From assembly GCF_033115175.1 (NCBI RefSeq), contig NC_084838.1, forward strand, positions 90,795,968-90,859,967: a DNA stretch of 64,000 nt. Reading direction: 5' to 3'. This DNA comes from Lepus europaeus (lineage: Eukaryota > Chordata > Mammalia > Lagomorpha > Leporidae). The translations under genes and the position numbers were made by a program. The notes below the pieces were generated by a model that saw only the letters and a program-made list of their open reading frames with translations, was not told where the DNA came from and ran no database searches. Numbering within the stretch: the stretch's first letter is position 1; each line of letters starts with the position of its first letter. This document shows, piece by piece, positions 1 to 10,329 of the stretch.

Positions 1-154
1 CCTACTGAAGAAATACAAGCAGCCATACAAACACACTAATGTAATCTGAGATGCAGGGAAAGAACAAGTGAGGGCAGGAGCTCTCTGGCTGTGGGCGCTC
101 TGTTATTATGAGAAGCAGCAGGAAACAGGGGTATCAAACTCACATAATAGTTCA

Positions 155-484
155 GGAACTGGCATTGTGGCACAGCAGGTCAAGCAACCACTCAGAACAT
201 CCTCATTCCATGTCACAGCACCAGTCTGAGCTCTGTTTGAGCAAATGTGCTTGGGAAAGTGGAGGAAGATGAACGAACCAACTGCTCAGGCCCCTCCCAA
301 CAAAGTAGGAGACTTGGATGGAATTCTGGGCTCTTGACTTCAGCCTGGGGCGGACCCAGGTGTTGCATTCATTTGGGAGTGAACCAGTGAACAGAAGAAA
401 TCTTTTTCTCTCTGATCTCCTTCTTTGTCTTTCCCTTTCTGTCACTCTACCATTCAAGTACATAACATCTTTAATATAAAAAAG
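155..484 (+). mobile_element. CSINE, old, plus strand
   Basis: Head GGCATTGTGGCACAGCAGGT, middle GTGCTTGGGAAAGTGGAGGA, tail CTACCATTCAAGTAC. Well diverged. IARS1 intron 3. Confidence 0.7.
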
Positions 485-834
485 AATGGTTCAAACTTGA
501 ATTTTTACAAATACCTGAAACACTGAGGTAAATATGATTTTTCATGGTTATATACTGTTTGTAGGCAGGAGGTTAAATATGGAAGAACAACAAAGTACAT
601 GGCAGTCAGAAAGGAGAGGGTTTAGTTGAGGCTAAAAGTTTAAGTAAGAGGGTTGGAGGGGACTCTTCTTAGGTATATACAGTATAGAGGGTCAATCCCT
701 CCTGTGTTACAACCTCACACGGACAACCATACTTTTGGGAGTAATTCATAAAGGGTGCAAAGGATCATAAACATTTCAAGTCCCATTTACGAAGTCAATT
801 TTGTGTTTATTCCACAGAAAACAACCCAACATAC

Positions 835-954
835 CTTCCACTCTGTGGAGTATCTCATCACAATTGCTCGGCACTGATTGTTATACTCTGCAATACCCAT
901 TTTGGCAACATCCTCTGGTCCTTTGATCCCCAGTGTCTTATCAATTTCATATTC
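835..954 (-). CDS. IARS1: IARS1 coding exon 3
   Basis: Acceptor ttttcag, then GAATATGA; 120 nt, phase 0 at both ends; donor gtatgttgg. It encodes [20 protein letters not shown] and continues to RYSTEWK. The next exon is outside the window. Confidence 0.94.
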
Positions 955-2153
955 CTGAAAATTTTTTGATAAGCTTGTTAACATTCCTATCAAACTATGG
1001 GAACTAAGCAACTCTAGAAAATAGCTTTAAAAATGAGTTCTTAAAAAAAACTGTACAGAGAAAATGAACTATAAATAATGTTATAGAAATGAGGTTAAAA
1101 AACTGACATAGTCAAAAGTCTTAATAATTTATTATATGATGAAATATAATAATCTATAAGATCTGGAACAATATAAGGCTAGACGCAAACATACCACAGG
1201 TAAACCATGACAATCCCATCCAAATCTTCTGTCTACGTGAAACCCACTCTGGTGAGCATATCTTGTAACTATATCTTTAATTGTCCCTGCAAGTATATGT
1301 CCATAGTGAGGCAATCCGGTTGCAAAAGGAGGCCCATCATAGAAGGTAAATCTAACAGAGATAATCAAAACACAATGTTAAAAGACAGCAAGAATTTAGG
1401 ACATGTTTCTATAGATAGCTCCTGTCACAGTGAAATCTTTAGGGAAAAGAAAACTGGCAAGATTAGGACGTTCACAGATATAATTTAGTAGACTTTTATT
1501 AAATGTCTTGCCTTCATATAGGTTACAGTTATGGTAGCACTGGAGAGACTGTCATTAAAACAGCCATTTTATTTATTAGTTCCCTGTAATAGGGCAAGTT
1601 ATTAATTCAGAGCCTGACCTATCTCATCCGTAAAACAGGACAATAAACACTTATTTCGTAGTTTCTGAGCAAAGACACCTAATGGAAGCAGTGACTAAAG
1701 GACTAGTCTTTTAGGTGAATGGACACTAGAGGCAGGAAGTGTAATAGTAATGTTCCACAGGGTACGTACACTTAGGTGTAAGTGCCTCAGTGAGGGTGGT
1801 GACTATGATAAAGGTAGAAAGGAAGCTGGTGGTATATAAACTCTATTCGGAGGACCTCTTAAACAGAATCTCCCCTCATAAGAACTCATTCATTCAACAT
1901 ATTGAGTACTCACTATATAGAAAACTGGGAGATCCTGGGACTACAAAGATGAATAAAGTTTCTATTTTAATGGAACTAAGTCTAAGAAATGACTACTATT
2001 AAGCACTCTACCTTTACAAAAGAAACTCACATACTTTGGCCTGTGTTTTGATTGCTTTAAGCATTCCTGAAAACAATTAAATTCAGACCAGAACTGCAAA
2101 ATTTTCTCTTCTTCAGCAGGAAAATTGATGTTTTCTGGAACTTGTTGAACCAT
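835..2153 (-). CDS. IARS1: Cytosolic isoleucyl-tRNA synthetase, N-terminal coding exons (partial gene)
   Basis: This is the 5' coding part of IARS1, which attaches isoleucine to tRNA(Ile) in the cytosol as part of the multi-synthetase complex. Three exons (2153-2035, 1351-1195, 954-835) join in frame to 132 codons. The peptide begins [20 protein letters not shown] and contains [12 protein letters not shown], the class I synthetase signature (HIGH box as HYGH, about residues 55-58), and later [16 protein letters not shown]. All three donors are gtatgt; the acceptors are ttag, ttcag and, for the first coding exon, an unplaced upstream one. The start at 2153 has a strong context (A at -3, G at +4). 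The match to mammalian IARS1 from memory is near identical, with K-to-R and S/T-type changes only. The remaining exons lie left of the window. The untranslated first exon should lie in the CpG island near 10.5 kb. Confidence 0.96.
1195..1351 (-). CDS. IARS1: IARS1 coding exon 2 (HIGH motif)
   Basis: Acceptor ctctgttag, then ATTTACCTTC; 157 nt; ends CCT GTG before donor gtatgt. It encodes [18 protein letters not shown] and continues to WDCHGLPV, the ATP-binding class I core. Confidence 0.94.
1580..1690 (+). mobile_element. MIR fragment
   Basis: GCCTGACCTATCTCATCCGT followed by AAAACAGGACAATAA resembles the MIR core. IARS1 intron between coding exons 1 and 2. Confidence 0.5.
1880..1990 (+). 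mobile_element. L2 fragment
   Basis: CATTCATTCAACATATTGAG, then GGACTACAAAGATGAATAAA, is the L2 3' end style. IARS1 intron. Confidence 0.5.
2035..2153 (-). CDS. IARS1: IARS1 coding exon 1 (residues 1-40)
   Basis: ATG at 2153-2151; the exon ends CCA AA before the donor gtatgtgag. Reading K40 as AA+A from the next exon restores the family sequence [10 protein letters not shown]. Ending instead at the nearby gtgagt would break the frame, so the gtatgt donor is chosen. Confidence 0.93.
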
Positions 2154-2498
2154 TTTGTTGCTGAAAGAGAAAACAAATATACCACTGTCAAAAATAAATC
2201 TAAATTAACAGCATACTCTATTATGAAAATGGCTGTATACTTCACTATCTATATTACCCAGTACTTTTAAAATATTAATTTTACTGAGTTAAGATTCACA
2301 TACGATAAAGTATACACTTTCAATGTATATAAAACAATATATTCATAAAGTTGTATAACCATCACTACTATTTAATTTCAGGACATTTTTAATATTCTAC
2401 TCCCAAATCCCATAACTATGAGCAGTCTTTCCATATTCTCTCCTGCCCTCGCCCTGGTAACCATTAATCTGTTTTCCTTTTTTTAAGATTTATTTATT

Positions 2499-2830
2499 GG
2501 CCGCTGCTGTGGCACAGTGTGTAAAGCGGCCGCCTGCAGTGCTGGTATCCCATATGGGTGCAGGTTTGATTCCCAGCTGCTCCACTTCCGATCCAGCTCT
2601 CTGCTGTGGCCTGGGAAAGCAGTAGAAGATAGCCCAGGTCCTTGGGCCCCTGCACCAGCGTGGGAGACCTGGAAGAAGCTCCTGGCTCCAGGCTTCGGAC
2701 TGGCACAGCTCTGGCTGTTGCGGCCAATTGGGGAGTGAATCAGTGGATAGAAGACATCTCTCTCTCTCTGCCTCTCCTTCTCTCTGTGTAACTCTGACTT
2801 TCAAATAAATAAATAAATCTTTAATAAAAG
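2499..2830 (+). mobile_element. CSINE, plus strand, full length
   Basis: Head GGCCGCTGCTGTGGCACAGT, tail GACTTTCAAATAAATAAATA. Inserted next to a minus-type tail (TTTAAGATTTATTTATT) at 2482. Confidence 0.88.
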
Positions 2831-2866
2831 ATTTTTTTCTATTACTTTTTTCTATTATTTAAAAAA

Positions 2867-3187
2867 AAGATTTTTTTCAAAGATTTATTTATTTGAGAGG
2901 TAGAGTTACAGACAGAGGGAAGGGAAGACAGAGAGAAAGGTCTTCTAGCCTCTGGTTTACTCCCCAAATGGCCATAACAGCCAGTGTTGGGCCAGGCCAA
3001 AGTAAGGAGCTAGGAAATGTGGATCTCCCACTTATGTGGCAGGGGTCCAAGCACTTGGACAATCTTCTGCTGCTCTCCCTAGGCCATTAGCAGGGAGTTA
3101 GAAGCAGCCAGAACGCGAATCAGTGCCCATATGGGATGCTGGTGTCACAGGCAGTGGTTTTACTCGCTAATCTACAACACTGACCCC
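2867..3187 (-). mobile_element. CSINE, minus strand
   Basis: Plus strand reads AGATTTATTTATTTGAGAGG and ends ACAACACTGACCCC. Confidence 0.88.
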
Positions 3188-3222
3188 TACACTTGCCTTT
3201 TTAAGAAACTGTCAAAATATTT

Positions 3223-3301
3223 CCTTTTTTAAAAAATATTTTTAAAGATGTATTTATTTACTTGAAAGAGTTACACCGAAAGAGAAGGAGAGGCAGAGAG
3301 T

Positions 3302-3335
<34 letters not shown>

Positions 3336-3589
3336 ACAGTCTTCCATCTGCTGGCTCACTCCCCAAATGGCCGAAACTGCTGGAGCCGCGCCAATCGAAG
3401 CCAGGAGTCGGGAGCTTCCCCCTGCACAATGATGCAGGAACCCAGTGACTTGGGCCAGCCTCCACTGCCTTCCCAGGCCACAGAAGAGAGCTGGATAAGA
3501 AGTGGAGCAGCCGGGCCTCGAACCAGCACCCACATGGGATACTGGCACTGCAGACGGTGGCCTTACCCAGTACGCCACAGCGCCAGTCT
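3223..3589 (-). mobile_element. CSINE, minus strand, with target-site duplication
   Basis: Bracketed by AACTGTCAAAATATTT at 3207-3222 and 3591-3606. Contains a long (GA)n near 3297-3332. Confidence 0.88.
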
Positions 3590-3964
3590 CAACTGTCAAA
3601 ATATTTTCAAAAGTGACTATGCTGTGAATAAGGATTCCAATTTTCCCATATTCTCTCCAACATTCCTTATTATCTATCTTTAGATTATAAACAATCTGGA
3701 GGCTGCTAAGAAGTATTTCATTACAGCTTTGATTTGCATTTCCCTCATGAGTAATGATACTGAGCATCTTCCCATGCACTTACTGACTACTTGTATATCT
3801 TCTTTTCTTTGGATAAACGTTTGTTCATCCTTCAGCTATTAGTTTGCAGAGTTCTTCAAACAGTCTGGATATAAGTACCTTATCTCATACATGATTTGTA
3901 AAAATTTTTTCTCATTCTGTGGGTTATCTTTTAATTTTTTTGGTAGCATTTTCTGAAGCATAAA

Positions 3965-4137
3965 ACCCACCCTCATGGGTCCAAGGACCCAAGCACTTGG
4001 GCCATCTTCTGCTGCTTTCCCAGGCACATTAGCAGGCAGCTGGATCAGAAGTGGAGCATCCAGGAATAAAACCAGTGCCCACACGGGATGCCCACACTGC
4101 AGGTGGCAGCTTAACCCACGACGCCACAGCACCAGCA
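3965..4137 (-). mobile_element. CSINE, minus strand, 3'-truncated
   Basis: Only the head half is present: from ATGGGTCCAAGGACCCAAG to CGCCACAGCACCAGCA. Confidence 0.75.
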
Positions 4138-4248
4138 TCCAAAAAATTATTTTGATGAACTCAATTTATCTATTTTTATTTTGCTGCTTGAGCTTTTTGT
4201 GTGAAATCTAATACATCATTAACCAAACCAGGTTGAAAAATTTCAGCT

Positions 4249-4797
4249 TAGGAGCAGGCATCTGGCATAGCTGTTAAGATGCCACTTGGGCGGCAGTGTT
4301 GTGGCACAGTGTGTTAAGATGTCATCTGCAATGCTAGCATCTCCTATGAGCACCAGTTCCAGTTACTGGCTGCTCCATTTCTGATCCAGCTCCCCTTCTG
4401 TGCCTGGGAAGACAGCACAAAAGATGGTCCAGGTACTTGGGCCCCTGCAATCCATGTGGGAGTTCCAGGCTCCTGACTTTGGCCTGGTCCAGGCCTGGCT
4501 GTTACAGCCATTTGGGAAGTGAACCGGCAATGAAAAATCTCTCTCTCCTCTACTCTGTAACTGCCTTTCAAATAAATAAATTAAAAAAAAAAAAGATGTC
4601 ACTTGCAGTGTCAGAGTACCTGGGTTTCTACTAGCCAAGCACCCTGCAAATGTGCACCTGAGATGCAGCAGCGATGCCATTCATGTGGGAGCCTGGACTG
4701 AATTCCAGGCTGGCCCAGCCCTTGCTGTTATGGACAATCCTCCCCCTCCCCGTGTATATTTCTTTGTTTTTCTGCCTTTCAAATAAAAATAAAAATG
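4249..4797 (+). mobile_element. Old CSINE, plus strand, interrupted by a younger one
   Basis: Head GGAGCAGGCATCTGGCATAG at 4251, resumes at 4593 and ends TGCCTTTCAAATAAAAATAA. Confidence 0.75.
4289..4592 (+). mobile_element. CSINE nested in an older CSINE
   Basis: Head GGCGGCAGTGTTGTGGCACA, tail CCTTTCAAATAAATAAATTA; the host sequence AAGATG(C/T)CACTTG is duplicated on both sides. Confidence 0.82.
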
Positions 4798-5148
4798 TAT
4801 AATGGCTAATGTGCTAATTAAAAGCCAAAATTTTTAGCTTACATTTAAGTCTATGATCCACTCTGAGTTATTATTATATATGTTATGAGGAAGTGGTACA
4901 CAGTACTTTCTAAATTATTACAAAATTGTGTCCAAATCACATTCTTCATTATTTTTTAATTACAATATAAAATTCAGTAATGACAGTCAACATGTTTCTA
5001 AAAGCAAGGGCGAAAATCTTGGAAACTCAGTCTCATGGTGCTAAAAATTCATTAATAATCTGAAAAAAACACATGTTGAGTAAACTATTCATGTATGAAT
5101 TTTCTTATAATTACATAACATAAGGTGCTTCTATTAAAATAACCTCAT

Positions 5149-5477
5149 CTTTTTTTTTTTTTTTTTTTAAGATTTATCTATTTATTTGAAGGGCAGAGTG
5201 ATAAAGAAAAGGAGACAGAAAGGGAGGAATCTTCCATCCACAGGTTCATGGTGGCAACAGCTGGAGCTAGACTAGGCTGAATCCATGAACTCCATCTGAA
5301 TCTCTCAAAGGGGTGGCAGGGACTCAAGTATTGGGGCCACCATTTGCTGCTCCCCAGTCACTTTAGTAGGGAACTGGATTGGAAGCAGGATAGCTGGGAC
5401 TTGAATTGGCACTCCAATATGGAATGTGGGCATGTCAAATGGTGGCTTAACCCGCTAAGCCACAGCACCTGCTTCCT
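5149..5477 (-). mobile_element. CSINE, minus strand
   Basis: Long poly(T), then AAGATTTATCTATTTATTTG; ends TAAGCCACAGCACCTGC. Confidence 0.85.
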
Positions 5478-5484
5478 CTTCTCT

Positions 5485-5807
5485 TTTTTTTGACAGGCAG
5501 AGTGGATAGTGAGAGAGAGAGACAGAGAGAAAGGTCTTCCTTTGCCGTTGGTTCACCCTCCAATGGCCGCTGCGGCCAGCGCATCTCGCTGATCCGAAGC
5601 CAGGAGCCAGGTGCTTCTCCTGGTCTCCCATGCGGGTGCAGGGCCCAAGGACTTGGGCCATCCTCCACTGCCTTCCCGGGCCATAGCAGAGAGCTGGCCT
5701 GGAAGAGGGGCAACTGGGATAGAATCCGGCGCCCCAACCGGGACTAGAACCCGGTGTGCCGGTGCCGCAAGGCGGAGGATTAGCCTGTTAAGCCACGGCG
5801 CAGGCCT
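5485..5807 (-). mobile_element. Young CSINE, minus strand
   Basis: GACAGGCAGAGTGGATAGTG to TAAGCCACGGCGCAGGCC; near the young consensus with an intact B box (GGTTCTAGTCC on the minus strand). Confidence 0.92.
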
Positions 5808-5809
5808 CC

Positions 5810-6429
5810 TCTTTTCTTTGACGGAAAAAGGTAAAACTTTCAAAAGTCCTTAAAGCTAAAAAATTAAGAATTCCACATTTTAAAGTTTACTACAATGTTC
5901 CATTTGATCCTTTTTATTGCTACTCATGGACAAACTATATTTCTGATTTGGTCCCTGATGAAAGAAGTCCTAAAGTGTCTTTCTAACGTTTTGCTAACAA
6001 CCTCGTGCAGAACCACTTGATCAATCTGAGACTTAACTGCCTAGGGAGTATCCTCAAGCCCCTTCCTCCTGAAATCCTATTTATTCTTACAATTCTAATA
6101 ACGCTGGTACCATAATTCTAAGCCAACATCAGATTAGAAGACAGGATTGCTAATGAGAGAACAGAAAAGATGGAAAACCTTAAAAACTCAAGAATTACAA
6201 CAGTCTGGAGTAAATGACCTTAGGAGAAAGGACACCTCACACCTGAACCATTCTTGACAGTACTGAAGGCATCACAGCCTAAGCACAGCAAACAAATCAA
6301 GCCATTAAAAAGAAAGGAAAAAATGACTTGTGACAAATAGTGTCTTTCCTATTCTTTCACTGCTATTAGTTTTTTAGATAAAAGAATATCTCTAAATTTT
6401 TCACTTTTCTTTAAGGGCTGGAGGCTGTG
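5810..6429. other. IARS1 intron 1, no feature recognised
   Basis: Ordinary AT-rich intron between SINEs. I see no exon, RNA gene or repeat family here. The same holds for 485-834, 6740-7039 and 9214-9900. Confidence 0.5.
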
Positions 6430-6735
6430 TGAAGCTTCTTTTTAAAAATTTGGGGAAAAATTTTAAAGGCAGAGGGGTAGGTAGAGAGAGATCGATCTTC
6501 TGGCTGCTGGTTCACTCCCCAAATGCCTGCCAACAGCTAGGGCTGAGCCAGGCCAAAGCCATGAGTACACAATTCAATCTGGACCTTCCATATGGGTGGC
6601 AGGCACCCAAGTACTTGATCCATCTTCTATTGCCTCCACAGTACACTGAAGGCAGAATAGCCAGAACTCTAATCCAGAATTGTGAGATGGTATGTGGGTA
6701 TCCCAAGCAGTCTTAACCACTATTCCAAATGCTAG
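6430..6735 (-). mobile_element. Old CSINE, minus strand
   Basis: Degenerate copy: AAAGGCAGAGGGGTAGGTAG to CTTAACCACTATTCCAAATG. Its GCCATGAGTACACAATTCAA piece recurs at about 7379. Confidence 0.75.
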
Positions 6736-7039
6736 GGAAAATAAGAACATTCAGGCCACGTAATAAACTGAAGTAGCAATTCCAAACAGAGTGCACCATT
6801 AAATGGCATTAAGTAGAAGCTGTTTATACCTTCAATTCTTACTACAATCTCCACCTTTTCAACAATGGAAAGAAGTGTTAGACTCCACATTTACTGACAT
6901 ACTTAGACTTTACATTACTGACTTATTAACTGTCCTATTGGTTCAGCAGCTACCTTATTAGAAGCCATTTGAAACTTAGGGGGTTGTACTTGAACACTAA
7001 CGACCTTTAGATAACTACACGTTCATTTCTGTCATTTCA

Positions 7040-7343
7040 TTTTTTAAAATTTTTATTTAATTATTTGAAGGGAAAAAAGAGACAGAACTTCCATCTGCTT
7101 GTTCAACCCCAAATGCCCACAACACTGGGCCAGGCAAGGGCCAAAAGCCCAGAACTCAAAACAGATCTCTCATGAAGGAATTGGGGACCCAAGGACTTGA
7201 GCTATCACCTGCTGCCTCCCAGTGGGGTGCAATAGCAGGAAGCTGGAATCAGAAGCAGAGCTGAGACTCAAATCCAGGCACACTGAAATGGGATGCAGGT
7301 ATCCCAAGCTCCAGCCTAACTGTTGAGCCAAATGCCTACCCTC
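7040..7343 (-). mobile_element. Old CSINE, minus strand
   Basis: TTTAATTATTTGAAGGG to CTGTTGAGCCAAATGCCTAC. Confidence 0.78.
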
Positions 7344-7490
7344 CATTACTGTCACCTTTAAAAAAAAAAAAAAAAAAAGCCATGAGTACAGAATTCAATT
7401 CTTCTTTGAGAAAATAAAACTTACATTTTCTAAGAAGAAAGATTCTAACTTTTACTAAGTTACCTAGGGAGTTTCTACTCTTTAAAAAAA

Positions 7491-7629
7491 AAATAAAGGT
7501 TTATTTATTTATTTGAAAGTCAGAGTTACAGAGAGAGAGGAGAGGCAGAGAGAGAGGTCTTCCGTCCAATGGTTCAATTCAGTTTCTTTCTGTCTCTCTC
7601 TCACTGTCTGTAACTCCACCTCTCAAATA

Positions 7630-7660
<31 letters not shown>

Positions 7661-7664
7661 GAAA
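7491..7664. repeat. Two SINE tails joined in inverted orientation
   Basis: Minus-type tail TTTATTTATTTATTTGAAAG (7499) to about 7580, then a plus-type tail CTGTAACTCCACCTCTCAAA with poly(A) to 7660. Heads and bodies are missing. Confidence 0.75.
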
Positions 7665-7679
7665 GAAATGCAGACTCAT

Positions 7680-8003
7680 TGGGGCCCGCATTGTGGCACT
7701 GCCTATGATGCCAGTATCCCACATGGGCTCCAGTTAGAGTTCTAGCTGTTCCACTTCCTATCCAGCTCTCTGCTACTGCACCTGGGATAGCAGTGGAAGA
7801 TGGCTCAAATGCTTGATCTTCTGCAACCACAAGGGAGACCCAGAAGAGGCTCCTGACTTTGGTCTGGCAGAGCCCAAGCTGTTGCAGCCATTTGGGAAGT
7901 GAACCAGCAGTCCAGCAGTTGGAAGATCTCTTTCTCTCTAACTGCCTTTCAAATAAATGAAATAAATCTAAAAAAGAAAGAAAGAAAGAAAGACAGACAG
8001 ATA
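7680..8003 (+). mobile_element. CSINE, plus strand
   Basis: Head GGGGCCCGCATTGTGGCACT, tail ACTGCCTTTCAAATAAATGA followed by a GAAA repeat. Confidence 0.86.
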
Positions 8004-8048
8004 GACTTGCCAGTCCCACCATGGACCTACACTCAAATCCTACTTTTT

Positions 8049-8324
8049 AATTTTTTTTTTTTTTTAAGAGAGTTGGAGAGATAAGAGATTTGCATCCACT
8101 GTTTCCCTCTCCAAATGCCTGTAATGGCCTGGAGACAAAGCAAGAACCTAATCCAGGTTTTCCCACATAAGTAGCAGAACACACTTAAGTCATCATTTCT
8201 ACTTCCCAGAGTCTATATCAGCAAGAAACTGTAATCAGAAGCTGCCGCAGGAGACTGAACTAACACTAACACACTCCAGAGTGGTACAAAGGCATCTTAA
8301 CAAGCTTAACTTTTAGACTAAATG
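8049..8324 (-). mobile_element. Old CSINE, minus strand
   Basis: Poly(T), TTTGCATCCACTGTTTCCCT and AGACTAAATGCCTCCCC end; very diverged. Confidence 0.6.
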
Positions 8325-8400
8325 CCTCCCCAGAATCTGCATTTTCACAAGATCCCGTGAGGATTGGCAATGTTCTGACAATTTTCAGACACCCATCTGG
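8325..8400 (+). mobile_element. MER5-like fragment
   Basis: CCCCAGAATCTGCATTTTCA with a following CACAAGATCCCGTGAGGAT resembles MER5A. IARS1 intron 1. Confidence 0.4.
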
Positions 8401-8946
8401 ACCATTTTTCTTCTTTGAGAAAATAAGACTTTTATGTTTTCTAAGAAGAGAGATTCTAACTTTTACTGAGTTACCTAGGGAGTTTCTACTGTTCCCAAGA
8501 TTAAGAATCACTGCACTATCATGCCAAAAACACAAACCCAGTGTCACATCCTTGGCCGTTCCAGGAAGAAGCATGTTCCAGTGACCGGGCTATGGCGGCT
8601 GCTGAAGAGAAACAGCCGCCATGCAAAAATCACAGGATTGCTCTGGCCCATTGCATCCACTAGAGAGCTGTACTTGCACAACAGCCTCCAGCAACCACAG
8701 GGCGAGGGGAGAGAAAGTTAATCTTGCCAGGATGCCCACATCTCCCCTTCTTCCTTCTCACTGCAACCCAAGCTCCTTTCTCTTCCCTAGTCCCCAACTC
8801 CTTCAGGCCACCTCAGCCTTGACTTCTAGTTCAGCAATCACCACACTACTCTCCTTGACTTCACTTGTGTTTATCTCATGAACTTGTATTTCTTGGAAAA
8901 GTATACTGAAACCATATTTTATATAAAATCTCATATTCTTCCCCTT

Positions 8947-9213
8947 TTAAAAAAATTTATTTAGAGACATAGATCTCCCATCTGCTGGTTTACTTCCCAA
9001 CTGCCCCCAACAGCCTGGAGCTAGGCCATGCGGAAGCCAGGTATCAGTAGGGGTGGCTCACGTGGGTGGCAGGGACCCAAGTGATCACCTGGCTGCCTTC
9101 CAGTGTATGCATTAGTAGGAAGTGGGATTCAGGAATGGAGCCAGAACTCAACTGCAGGCATTGTGCAGGTTTCACAAGCAGCAGCTTAAACACTAGGCCA
9201 AACATCTGCCCCA
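8947..9213 (-). mobile_element. Old CSINE, minus strand
   Basis: TCTCCCATCTGCTGGTTTAC to TAGGCCAAACATCTGCCCC. Confidence 0.78.
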
Positions 9214-10329
9214 ACAATCTCCCCTTTTAACTATATTACAACAGTGATTCCGTTATTCCTCCCACTTACCTAGGCATGACACCTCTGAGACACCCCTGAT
9301 ACTCAGATGAACAGCATAACCGATTAATCACCGAATCATGTGGGTCCTACCTCTAAGTTTCTCTACTCACTATTTTTCATTGCCAGGTCTTTGTAACTTT
9401 TTACATTAAGTCAAATTTAACTTCAAGGTGGGTGCACCTCAAGCCTTTTCCCAACTTAGTCACAGCCTATTAACATACCAATGGCATAGAAAAATGTACA
9501 ACACATGCATAAGTGTACAAGATATTCCCGGAAAATAACTGAAAACAACTTCCATGATGACCAACGTAAATTATGGAATTTTAATACAATAAATATCATG
9601 TGTCATTAAAAATAAGCTGGTATGTACAAATATATAAATTGTCTGCATATACTGAGGGGGAAAAATAGAGCAAGCTGGTTTCCTGTTACATGTGCTGCAT
9701 TGTTTTCAAAAGCCGTCTACTCATTTCAAACACCACCTCACTTAAAAAGGCAACCACAAATCCATAATGCAGGAAGCTAGGTGCCACTTCCACCTGCTAG
9801 TCACACACATTCCAAACTGCAGCGAAGGCAGCGACTCCCCATCTCCTAAATCAACTCTTTCAAATTCTGCAGTATCCTGGCTTCTTTCCCCAGCTCCTAC
9901 TCATCCTCAAGCTTTCAAGTCCTCCCGGACATAAGTGCACTTGGCGTCCGCAGTATCAGACCGTGTGTGAGCCCAGGAGCAGGCCGCCCCACGGGAAGCA
10001 GGAATGGAGAGCCTGGCCTTGGTTTGCTCCTAAGAATACCTAGACTTGGCAGGAGCCTTGCCCATCGACTGGACTTCTCCAGTGTGCTCCATATCCCTGA
10101 ATTCTCACAACCACCAGGGCTCAAGGGCCACCACGGACTCGGCGCACACCTGAGTAATTTTTGAAGGTTGTGGTCCCCGGCCCAAGGAGTCAGCCAGGGA
10201 TTCAAGCTCAGTTCTGGCTTTCGCAGCACCACCTTGGATCGCCTCCCAATCTTCGCCCTTGGAAAGAATCACATATACGCGACCAACACCCTATGAACCC
10301 TCAAGAAACGTGATCTTTCTTTAAAAACA

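Larger units (their letters stand above)
2265..4950 (-). mobile_element. Old L1M-type fragments, split by SINEs
   Basis: Blocks at about 2265-2480, 3188-3231, 3592-3960, 4140-4245 and 4800-4950 read as antisense old L1 (for example GATTTGCATTTCCCTCATGA at about 3731 and ATAAAGTTGTATAACCATCA at about 2345). SINEs fill the gaps. Within IARS1 intron 1. Confidence 0.55.
7399..8495. repeat. Pair of ~85-bp direct repeats (7399-7483 and 8408-8495)
   Basis: Both copies carry TTCTTCTTTGAGAAAATAA, TTTTCTAAGAAGA and GATTCTAACTTTTACT, then AGTTACCTAGGGAGTTTCTA. About 90% identical by eye, about 1.0 kb apart in IARS1 intron 1. Confidence 0.8.

Noticed and set aside
3258-3779. Long open frame (173 codons) on the minus strand
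   Set aside because: It runs through a CSINE and flanking old L1; its peptide (SLSLSLS runs, LLASIGAAPAVSAIW) is the translated repeat, seen again at many other copies.
9700-9880. Alternative H/ACA snoRNA site in IARS1 intron 1 (minus strand, around GCAGGTGGAAGTGGCACCT)
   Set aside because: Short stems can be drawn, but I found no well-placed H box plus ACA end; kept only the 8530-8695 candidate, itself weak.
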